Shown here piece after piece: positions 42,880-56,124 of a DNA stretch of 64,000 nucleotides. Source of the stretch: Amblyornis subalaris (taxonomy: Eukaryota; Chordata; Aves; Passeriformes; Ptilonorhynchidae). Position 1 is the stretch's first letter. Each line of letters begins with the position of its first letter. The stretch is from NCBI GenBank assembly GCA_018881555.1, contig JACAXG010000034.1, positions 1,377,327-1,441,326 of the forward strand, read 5' to 3'. The translations under genes and the position numbers were made by a program. The notes under the pieces were generated by a model. That model was given only the letters and a program-made list of their open reading frames with translations. It was not told where the DNA came from and made no database searches.

Positions 42880-43160
42880 CTTTCTGCGTGCAAACGGCAC
42901 AAGCACGGCCGGGGGTTGCCACCCGAGAGAGGCCAGCACACACAGCCCTCCACACACCCACCCGAACAGCCTCCTGCACTCTCCCACCAGCACTGCCGTC
43001 CCGCCTTGGGTATCTTCAAACACTCCCCCCGCGGCGGAGGGAGCCTCCGCGGGCGCGGGAGGCTGCGGGCGGCAGACATCGGACCTAAGCGTTTTGTCTA
43101 CCCCGGACCAGGCAGAGCAGAGCGGCGCGGGACTGTCGGCACGGCCTGCCGTGGGCTGCG
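42880..43160. promoter_or_regulatory. Small CpG-rich block
   Basis: GC-rich with moderate CpG. No gene recognised. Confidence 0.4.
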
Positions 43161-44065
43161 AAACCTAATAACCTACGCAGGAAAAGTACCCCGACAGCAT
43201 GTCCAGAGCCAGACATCAGAAAGAAAATGATGGCCCCCGTTGAGGCTGGAGAGCTGGGGTCGGTGTTTCTCCTCGCAACCCTTCGTGAGGAAATCCGCAA
43301 GGGGAGCCTTGCTGGAGGAAAGTTGATTTTAGGGACTGAAACAACGCAGAAACCGCCGAGAGACGCCTCACAACCTCTCTGTCTGAAAAAACACCCCTCT
43401 CTCTGCCGGGGATTTCAAAGAACTGCTCCCCTCTCCAGAGCCAAGCGAACAGCACAAGCACCAGCATGGCGTGGACTTGAATCCAGCATTAACAGTTCCA
43501 GCCTCAGTGATCGTCGCTAATTCAGAACATACACGGGATGGAGATCAACTAGTATCGCACCGTTCCCCCTCACGCCGGATAAAAACCAACAGCAGCAGCA
43601 ACAACAACAACACTAGAATCATCCTTTCAGCTGTAGCACGCTCAAACAAACGTCAGACTGAAAGTTTAAAAGAATACTCATTAACCAAGTATTCCAATAC
43701 ACACAAGTAACAGATCTGTGTTAAGCGACCACTAGGGACTTTACACAAGTTCAAAGAAACTTGCNATACGCATCTTTAAAATGTCTCACCCTCACCACGT
43801 TTCTCCGGGTTTACTTTACAGATGGATGGCTCAGACTAGCTCTACGACTTTTTTTTTCCTTAGATACGCTCAGGTTACATTTTTTAAAACCGATGCGCGG
43901 TGAAGTCGGCGAGACAGTTACTCCGAAAGATTCGCAAGAAGCAACATTTACGGCGCATGAAATACTTTTTTCCCTGGCTCTTTCGCCCGGTGGGTTACAT
44001 TTCCTCAAGTCCCAACACTTTATGCCCAAGTCCCATCGGGCTCCAACTTTTCCTATCTCGCCAAA

Positions 44066-44083
44066 CCCTGCAAGGTGGCGCTC
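44066..44083 (+). promoter_or_regulatory. CTCF-like motif
   Basis: CCCTGCAAGGTGGCGCTC fits the core of the CTCF consensus (AGGTGGCGCT). It lies between the CpG-island chain and the ZIC1 3' end, a fitting place for a domain boundary. A single motif match by eye only. Confidence 0.45.
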
Positions 44084-44479
44084 TTTTCATTGAAAACTGA
44101 TATTAGTCTTATAATAATAACATTTTGTAGAAAGTAAAGTTAAAGCGAAGCCTTCCCACGGGTGCTGCAGAGAGCAGACGGCGATGCCGAACTGGCAGGA
44201 GAGGGGCTTCGGATGAGCAAGACAAACTCTCTCTTTTTTTTTTTTCTTTGTTGTGGTGGGGGGGGGGGGTGTTGAGAATTGTGCTTTGGGGCAGAGAAAA
44301 GTCTCCGAGGGAGATCCCCAAATGTTACGGACAAAGAAAACTACTTTCGGAGGGCTGATGAGAGCCAGCGGGCTGTGCTCTGGGCGGGTTACCGCCGGGG
44401 CTGCCGAGTGCCCGCACGGATGTGAGGGGAGAGCGGCTTCCCCAGCACCCCCGCCCCCCGAGCGGTTAATATGGCTATT

Positions 44480-45598
44480 GACTCGCTGTACACATAATAT
44501 TTCTTTAAAGAAGCTGTTAAAGTGTCATCTTGGTCTACTGGAAGGTCAGTTTGTGCAATTCACTCTATGACATATCACAAGCCCTCGCAGCTTTAGCCAA
44601 CCTCATGATTTGTGTTGTCTGTTGATATGTTGTCTGCTTAATGGGGCGATCATGCAAGCTACAACCAGGAACAAAGCCCAACAGTTCCAACAACCGTAGC
44701 TAAGTTAGTGGAAGCAGTACAGCTTGCAAATCTATCAAACTAAACTGCAAGGAAGACAATCTGATTTAGAGAAAAGGCGTTCTGCTACAGTCATTAAGCA
44801 CAAGTAATTTAGATTTTTTATATTGTCTTCTCATTTACAAATTTACTGTATCAACGCCAGCCAATGGAACGAATTTCTTAAGTAAATGAGAAATAAATAA
44901 AAGAGATAGAAAGATAATCAAATTACATAAAATAATTCTTATGCCCTAGATTTATTTTTTTAGAAAGCTATTAACACTAGCAAAATTATAGTAATAATAA
45001 TAACATAACATAAGAAGTAATTGATTTAAATTAACATCACGTTTTAAGGAATATCAGCAAAGAAAAAAAAAAGAAAAAAAACCCAACCAAACCAGATAAA
45101 AATACACACAACAACAACAACGGCCTTCGTGAAACAGTGTTGTACTTCTTGGAGTAAAAGGCCCAAGGAAAGTCATGAATCCACTGCCTAAGAATCAGTT
45201 ATGGTCATAAATGCCTTAAATTAAAATAGCAACTGAAATCTCCTCTGTTTTAAATCTCCTAATATATGTTATCCGAATTAATTTAATTTAGGGACCCAGT
45301 CTATGCAGATTCATGGACAGTGTTGGAGTGGAATGCAGCACTTCTAGTGTAACAATTCCCCACATTAATATTTATGTAGCATATGCAATCTATTTCTGTT
45401 ATTTTTATGGTTGTTATTCTATGTCTGCAAAGGTCATTTAAATTATACTGCGGCCGAAAATTTGTTTCATAAATTTTGATATAAATACTAATTACACACT
45501 ATAGTAATGCCAGCAGGGATCCTTTCATTTATCACATTTATATCACCTTCGCTGCTTTAGTGATGACATAATGGAAAGCAGTGAAAAACTGGGACAGT
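44480..45598. other. AT-rich, constrained-looking DNA beyond the ZIC1 3' UTR
   Basis: No coding frame. The part at 44480-44800 has high-complexity sequence with few homopolymers. It contains a POU-like ATGCAAG, SOX-like AACAAAG and several TAAT cores. Either distal 3' UTR of ZIC1 or a conserved enhancer. Confidence 0.4.
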
Positions 45599-46533
45599 TT
45601 TATTCTAATATCCTAAAGCTAGTTGGAGTTGCAGCAGGTTGACTTAGTGAATAAGAATTCCTACCACAATTCTTGGGATTTAAGAATCTTTAATAAGGTA
45701 CGAAATGTTACCAAACAGTTCTGTAAACTAAATTTTACATACCAATTCTTCTAGCCATAAATATTGAATATCTTGTAACAGGTATAACCGGACCTTTACA
45801 TGCGGATAAATATGGAAATTAGGATTTATATACATTATGTTCTTGTATTTGCCAAAAGCAACGGACAGATATAGTTTATATCTTTTTTTTTTTTTTTTAA
45901 TATCACTTTACATAAACAAATGTAACAGTTTGACACGCAGATCCAGGCTTTCACTATACGAATTTCTTGACAGGACGTGTAACAACATTTTACTGCACTA
46001 CTTAGACTGGACTTTGGGACGAAATGTTGCACTTTATACAAAAAAGCACATTAATACCAATAATATTCTGTTAGATCGACGTTTAGACTGTAATAATACA
46101 AAGTAATTCACATTTTGGTACACATTTACTAGAACATTCTTGCCATTCAGTACAAATAGTTGAATTTCTACCTCTTCCCTCTGCCCCCCCACCACCTCTG
46201 CCCCCCCGCCGCCGCTCCCGCCCGCCCGCCCCTCCCCCCACATATATGCAAAGACCACAAATCCACATATCCCCTTATTCAACTTGCGATATAACTATTT
46301 ACAAAATCAAACAGTACATTTTTTTGTTGTTTTGTTTTTGAAGCTAATAATTCTGTATTTACAAGAGGGGATGGGGGGGAAGGCCGCTGCCCGAGCAGAC
46401 ATGCAGTTGGCGATCTCTAATCAGTGGTTTCCAGTAAAGCCCTACACAGTTGGCATTTGCCCTGGTAACCTTGTCTTCTTATGCATTCTACTAACCCCTT
46501 CGCCTACCAAGCCTTGGAACAGAGCAGAACAGT

Positions 46534-46534
<1 letters not shown>

Positions 46535-46566
<32 letters not shown>

Positions 46567-46630
46567 AAAAAAAGGGAAAAAAAAGAAGAGAGAAATAATA
46601 GAGGACAAAAAAAAAGAAGAAGAAAAAGAG
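46535..46630. repeat. A30 homopolymer and purine tract in the ZIC1 3' UTR
   Basis: A run of about 30 A followed by purine-only stretches (AAAGGG, AAGAAGAA). In the ZIC1 transcript this is a poly-U and polypyrimidine tract about 200-300 bases past the stop. Length is likely variable and prone to sequencing error. Confidence 0.85.
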
Positions 46631-46794
46631 ATTTTAAAAAATGAAGTCTTCATTTTACTCAGTCCTGGGTCTACTGGCAGCATTTTACTTTTGTTTGCTC
46701 ATTTAAATTTTGATTTCAGAGTGTTCATTATTTTTGGAGTCTTTAAATAGGTTATTTGTTTGCTCGCTTGGGGCTTTTTTGTTTTGTTTCGGTT

Positions 46795-46825
46795 TGTGTT
46801 TTGTTGTTGTTGTTGTTTTGTTTTA
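46795..46825. repeat. TTG-rich simple repeat just after the ZIC1 stop
   Basis: Short (TTG)n / TTTTG stretch on the plus strand, read as (CAA)n in the first bases of the ZIC1 3' UTR. Confidence 0.8.
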
Positions 46826-46830
46826 GCGTT

Positions 46831-50473
<3,643 letters not shown>

Positions 50474-50788
50474 NNNNNNNNNNNNNNNNNNNNNNNNNNN
50501 NNNNNNNNNNNNNNNNNNNNNNNNNNNNNNNNNNNNNNNNNNNNNNNNNNNNNNNNNNNNNNNNNNNNNNNNNNNNNNNNNNNNNNNNNNNNNNNNNNNN
50601 NNNNNNNNNNNNNNNNNNNNNNNNNNNNNNNNNNNNNNNNNNNNNNNNNNNNNNNNNNNNNNNNNNNNNNNNNNNNNNNNNNNNNNNNNNNNNNNNNNNN
50701 NNNNNNNNNNNNNNNNNNNNNNNNNNNNNNNNNNNNNNNNNNNNNNNNNNNNNNNNNNNNNNNNNNNNNNNNNNNNNNNNNNNNNNNN
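50474..50788. other. Assembly gap (315 N)
   Basis: Continuous run of N in the ZIC1 5' flank. It is bordered on the right by an A run and flanked by homopolymer-rich, GC-rich DNA, the typical setting for a short-read dropout. Part of the ZIC1 promoter or 5' UTR may be missing. Confidence 0.99.
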
Positions 50789-53259
50789 AAAAAAAAAATC
50801 TGTTATTATTATTAGGGTTATTTTCTCCCCCGCTCTCCCTCTCTCTGTCCCTCCGTCTCCAGCACCCTGATAATGATGGTTATGATGATTTCGTGGTGAT
50901 CCAGAATTTTTAAGATCACTGAGCAACTTTTTAGGCTTTGGAAAGAGGAGCCCTATAGGGATTCGCGTCTTTTGAAGGTGTTTTCCTCTTGTTTAAAACT
51001 GAAGCTCTCCGAGAGTAGGTGCTGGGTGCACTTGATTTTATTTTTAAACACCAGGCGTGATTTCTCTGTGTAGCTGAATCTATCCCTCCATCAGGTTTCT
51101 GAAATAAATCTTGTTTTCTGCACCCATCAAAACGCAGGTGGGTGAGAACTCTTAACTTTCTAATTTTGTTGTTGTTGTCTCGCCTCCTTTTTTTTGTTAT
51201 TTTCTTTCTCTTTTCTCTCTCGCTCTCGTTTTCTCTCGCTCTCTCTCGCTCTCTCTTTTACAGAGTCTCTTTCATTCAGGTAAAACTGTAAATTTTCCAA
51301 ACCTACATTATTTCTCCTCCTACTGCATGAAACTCACGGATACTTCTCTCTCTCTTACACACACACTCTTTTTTTTTTTGTAAAAATTTATTTTAAATCC
51401 TCGATAGCAGCAATGTAAATTTTCTGACATTCAAACCTTTTCTAGTTCACAAATCAGTCACCCTTGTCACAGTTATTGAAATTCCTCAACTTGCCACACC
51501 AGGACGGTGGAAAAAGCAGGCGGTGTCTTTGTTGCTGACCAGGCTTTTGATCGCCAGAGAAAATTTACTTACCTTCAGATGAGTGAGCAGAAAAAGAAAT
51601 AACACTCCCTTTGATTTAGTTAGAAAAATGCAGACATTTGGATTCAGTGCAAACATACAACACTTGGTTGTTTTCTAGATGCAACCCTCGATTAACCTGT
51701 CTTTCCCCAGCTCAAAGTCTATTGAAAAACTGTGGATAGTTCTTTTTTGTTCCCGCTACAAAGAGCCATTGACTATATATTAAAATGATTGTTGAAAGGT
51801 ATAAGTATGGTATTTAAAAGCAGAAAACCTTTGTGGCTTAATCAATTAAGCCAAGCAACATTTGTACAATATTTTAAATGATGCTTCGGCGCTAAAAAAA
51901 AAAATCTCAAGAAACTTTAAAATATAGACGTCTTTGTGTGACTGTGTAAAGATACACTTACGTATGTGCCCATGTGTGTACATATATAAAACTGGCAAAT
52001 TATTTATTTACTCGGTCGCCTGCATATTCATTAGCTCTAATTATTTTCTAGTAACGAAAACACCAAAAGCTCGCTAAGAGTCAGACTCCTTACATTTCGC
52101 CTTTGTTCAGCCCTTCACTTGCCTCCTTCGCAGCTCAATCCGAGCCCCTCCAATTCCTAGTACCAAACAAAGAAACTTTAAACTCATCCTCTCTAATTAA
52201 AGCCGCTGGTAAGCAATCCGCAGCGCAGGTACTGGGGAGTCGGACCAGCAGCGCTGCTGCTCGAACCCTTCTCGGCTGAGAACTGCCTCATTTTGAGAGG
52301 TATAAAATGACCATTGCGCCTAGAAAACAAACAAACGAACAAACATCAACGACAATAAATAAACTTTGATATGCCTTTTGAAGGAATGTTTCGCTGCAGT
52401 TTATCTGCAGATGCAGTGTGCCCGTGCTCGGTGCATGGAGATAGCTCTCAAAGCAGATCTATTATGTAATTTTCCTTGAATCTTGGGAGGGTTTGGTGGG
52501 GTTTGGGGTTTTTTTTTTTAGAATAATGGCGAGCTGAATCNACACGTTTGCATTTATCCTACCAAATCTATTTGATGGAATTGCAGTAGCTTATAGCAAC
52601 AGGTATACCCGCTCTAGGGAGCGCCTGGGTGTGGACAGAGTCTTAAGGCGGGTGTTGAACTACTTTCTGTATTTGCTGCTAAAATTAAGCGAAGGACAGA
52701 ACTGTCAGCGTTATTGTGAAGTCTTCTGGGCGATGGCATTCGGAGAGCTAGAAAGTTAGGTAGTTCAGTGCTAGCCTGCCTCCCAGTGCAAGGGGAAACA
52801 AGTGATTATTCCAGGTCGGTGCAAAATATACGAGAAGGCAAACGAGAAGGTATTTTTAGGAAGCGTATCTAAATATACAGTGTAAGAGTGAATGTGGAAA
52901 AAAAAAAAAAAAATGTTGTGGGTTGTAGAAGTTATCAAGTGGGATTTGCGGTGCGCTCTCTGCAGGAAACGAAAGCTGCTCCAGTTCAAAGCCACATGCA
53001 CCAACGTGACATATAAGCCATTAAAATATCATCCTGACGGCTCATTTCTGCTTCATCATACATTCCCTAACTGCTTCCAGAAAGCAAGAAAAGAAGAAAT
53101 GAAGGATGACCGCCTCGATGGAAGCGCCAAAGAGGTGGTGGGTTCTTGGGGGGGGTTATTGTTTTCTTCTTTCATTCTTTCTTTCTTTTCTCTTCCCCTC
53201 CACCCCCACTTTTATTTTTGCCAGTTCAGGAATNAGGGGAAACCTTCAACAGGTCGCAG
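50789..53259. other. ZIC1-ZIC4 intergenic DNA, AT-rich part
   Basis: No coding gene seen. It contains a CT-rich block (51170-51260) and unique AT-rich sequence with TAAT and ATTA homeodomain-type cores around 51770-52030. An open frame of 139 codons at 52892-53311 has no recognisable family. Shared ZIC1/ZIC4 enhancers are expected in such a head-to-head interval, but I cannot show one from sequence. Confidence 0.5.
51171..51260. repeat. CT-rich simple sequence
   Basis: Pyrimidine-rich low-complexity stretch made of CTCG, CTCT and CTTT units. Confidence 0.75.
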
Positions 53260-53261
53260 GG
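53225..53261 (+). other. Candidate small untranslated exon upstream of ZIC4
   Basis: A long pyrimidine tract ends in TTTTTGCCAG (AG at 53223-53224). A strong donor GTAAGT begins at 53262. Between them lie 37 bases that could be a micro-exon or the 3' end of a longer first exon. Only splice-site shape supports this. Confidence 0.2.
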
Positions 53262-54700
53262 GTAAGTGTCTGGGAGTAGGGGGTGCCTGTGCAGTCCGGG
53301 CAGCTGGCTAGCCCCCACCGCCTGCCCCAAGGGTTTGACGAGAGCTCCCTGTCGTCGGGGGGGGTTGGCGGGAGGAGGCTTGGCCACCCCGCGAAGAAGG
53401 GCTGGAATCCCGCTGTGCCGGGGGTGGGGGGGGGGGGGGGGGGCAGCGTCTCTGCTGCCCCTCGCCCACGTGGGGCAGGGTCCCGACAGCACCCCGGCGG
53501 GCGGGGGCGGGCGGAGGGCCAAGAGGCCGGGAGCCATCGAGGGGGGGCCGGCGCCCTCCGTCGGACGCCGGGAGCCGCGCCCGCCCCTCTAAATGCAAGT
53601 GGGGGCTCGGCCTGGCGGTCCGTGCAGCGTAGGGCGGCGGAGGTCCCCGAAACGGGGCGGCGGGGTGCGCAGAGCGGTGCGGAGGTGCTCCCGGCCCCGA
53701 CAGCGGCCGGACTCGCTTTGGGCGGGCGAGCACCGGGACCGGACGGGTCCTGCAGCCGCCCAGGAGCGGCCAGGGGCCCGGGGCGGCGTGCAGAGGGCGA
53801 GGAGCACTGACAATGGTGAGCCCCGTGGGGAGGCGTCCCAGGGGACGCGCTCCCCGCCCAGAACCTCGCCCACCGCCGCGCCCGGTGCCACGGGGGCGCT
53901 CCGGGGGACTCAGCGCTCGGCACCGCACGCCCTTCTTTATAGGCGGGTGCGGGAGGGATGGAGCCCGGGAGCTCGGCCGGCCCCCTCCAGCCCCCACCCG
54001 CCCCCCCGCAGGCAGAGCCGGGGGGGCTGCTCAGGGAACTGGGTGCTGCCGCCAACTTCGCGCAGAGCGCGGGGAGGGGCTGAGACCTTGGTCCCGGCCC
54101 CGAGGGGCCGTCCCGTGTCTGGAGGTGGTTGGGAAGGGGGGATGCTCCCAAACCCCTGCCCNCGGCGATACATTCGAAGATGACCTCTGACCCGAGCCCA
54201 ACTCAGTGTTCCAGCGCGGGCACCGGCACAGCGCCGAACCGACGGGGACTGGGGAGGGCTCCTCGCCGACCCTCCGGCCGCCGTCCTGTCACTCCCTTGT
54301 CACGCATTATCCCTCAGCCCCGGGCACCCTGGCTGGGAGCGGAGCCCAGCCCGTTGGCCGGGCTTGGCTCGGGGCTCGCTCTACCCGGAGACGAGGAACT
54401 TTATTTCCTCACGGAGCCCTTCCCAGGGAATGCTCCCGCCGCCCTGCGCGGCCGCGGAAAACACAGGTTGCGTGACAAGCCGGCGGCGGCGGGGCACACA
54501 CCGTCCCCGCTGCCGCCCACTCGGCCTGGCTCACAATCCCGCCCGGGGCCGCCGGGATCCCGCGGGGCGGCGGCTGCTCCAGCCCCGCTCAGCCGCGCAC
54601 CTTTGGCCCGGTGCGGGAGCCAGCGATTAGGGAAGGGGGGCGGGGCGGATCCCCTCGCAGCCCCAGCGCGACACCGGAGGGGGGACTGGTACCCGCACTA
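53260..54700. promoter_or_regulatory. CpG island between ZIC1 and ZIC4
   Basis: Sustained high GC with frequent CpG, including a G run of about 24 bases at 53420-53443 (one T). The overlapping open frames on all strands are compositional. Its position 5' of the distal ZIC4 coding exon makes it a candidate distal ZIC4 promoter and a source of the untranslated first exon that the acceptor at 56039 requires. Confidence 0.6.
53420..53443. repeat. G-run, quadruplex-prone
   Basis: Five G, one T, then eighteen G, inside the intergenic CpG island. Confidence 0.95.
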
Positions 54701-56039
54701 GCGCCCGACATCCGAACAGTTTGGGGAATGGAACATGGACATCCTCACCCTCCTGCTCCGCCGACGGCACAGTGTAGATGAGAAAAGAGTACGAGGTCGA
54801 GCCGGAGTTTTAGCCAATATTTACTCTGAAACGCAGAACTGTTTTGCCTTCCTTTTTGTCATCTGGTAACCATTTGAAATCTTAAATGCGGCAATTTTTT
54901 TTTTTTGTCCAGTTTCAACAAGTTTTGGCGAACGCTTGGGAACCGAGCACTCCTCCAGCCTCCCACTCTAACCAATAAAGCACAACTCCTGCAAACTTCT
55001 CACTAGCGGAGCAATATTGGCTGCTCTGACTTGAGAAAAGTGCGAGGATGAATGGAAGTTGACCAGGAATTTTAATTCCTAAGGGATATCTGAAGTTCTT
55101 CATATTTCGACAGTAATTTTCGTCACAGTAGTAAAATATTGAGGACATCAAATTATTTATGAAAGATTTTTACTGTAATACAATGATGAAGTTTCGTAAT
55201 TAATATCATCAAATGTTTGTCTTAGTATTGATTTTTGTTTACTAGCTCTGGAGTCCTTATAATAATAGTAGCAAGAGCAATAATAATAATAACAATAANA
55301 ATAATAATAATAATAATATAATCGTTTTAAGTGACTGATTCCAAACTCTAGTGTGTTTTTCTGTATTAAAAACCAAACAAACAAAACCGTGAGTAATTCA
55401 AATATATCTACAAAAATTCAAACTGAGACACTGCATCCAACCTCAGGTCCGCTCTCAGAGCCATTGCTGCCGCTCAAAGCAAGCTGTGCAAAGTTCTGCC
55501 TGTAGCAGTGGCAGTGCTCTGCCTTACAGAGAGCAAAGAGCAAGCTGAAAATTATAGGCAGGGAGAAGTGCCAGGGTGGTACCATACTAATCCTTGCTGA
55601 GACAACAACTTGCGTTGGAGGCTCGCAGAGAGTCCGGAATTTAATTTCGGGACGGAAGGATCTGTAAACAATATAGTCGAGTTGATAAAAACCTGCCTTA
55701 CAATAGCCTGCCAGAAGGTGAATGTCAGATCAAAGGAGAACTGAAAAGATGTCCTTTCATATTTTTTTTTTCTCTAAATCAGCCATGGAAACTTCATGAC
55801 TCCATAAAACACGTGCTCCTTTGCTGGGGAGACAGCCTCCAGTTTGCCTTTGGAGAAAGCTTCTCTTCCCTTCTCACTGCCTAACTTGTGTTTTGGTTTG
55901 GTTTTATAGGGGTTTTTGTCTTTATTTTTTTTTCCTTTTCTTTTTGAATCCATGATGCCAAAGACATAGAGCGCCTTACTCATTTCATATCACACACAAA
56001 TGGTTTTGCTCTTAACTTTCTACCTCTCTCCCCAAACAG
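54701..56039. other. Unique DNA upstream of the distal ZIC4 exon
   Basis: No gene seen. It contains a TAA/TAG-rich microsatellite (55258-55320). The last 25 bases form a pyrimidine-rich acceptor tract ending CCCAAACAG at 56039. Confidence 0.6.
55258..55320. repeat. (TAA)n microsatellite
   Basis: Imperfect AAT/TAA repeat interrupted by AGC units and one uncalled base. Confidence 0.85.
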
Positions 56040-56124
56040 GAACAAAGTCAGGAAATGAGGCACAAGACTCCACTTGTAATGAGGAAAAGAAAACGACTTT
56101 ACAGAAACATCCTGGAAAAGTCAA
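56040..56124 (+). CDS. ZIC4: ZIC4 distal first coding exon (short N-terminus)
   Basis: 85-base exon flanked by a good acceptor (pyrimidine tract, CAG at 56037-56039) and a consensus donor (GTAAGT from 56125). ATG at 56055 gives 23 codons plus one base: [18 protein letters not shown] followed by ILEKS. This matches the start of mammalian ZIC4. The leftover A joins GT at 61210 to make Ser, giving KSSSYPGHHG, which parallels the Ser-rich GHHG of the mammalian protein. The short N-terminus is Lys/Arg-rich. An upstream untranslated exon must exist, because the exon begins with an acceptor. Confidence 0.88.

Larger units (their letters stand above)
45599..46830 (-). other. ZIC1: Probable ZIC1 3' untranslated region
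   Basis: Directly downstream of the ZIC1 stop. It begins with a CAA-rich stretch in transcript sense, then a long U-rich tract, then AT-rich unique sequence. A minus-strand AATAAA is present at 45604-45599, with another at 44956-44951 and several ATTAAA variants. I chose the first AATAAA as a provisional end; the true cleavage site cannot be told from sequence alone. Confidence 0.4.

Noticed and set aside
52892..53311. 139-codon open frame in the ZIC1-ZIC4 interval
   Set aside because: Begins with a Lys homopolymer from an A run, contains simple-sequence translation and matches no family I know.
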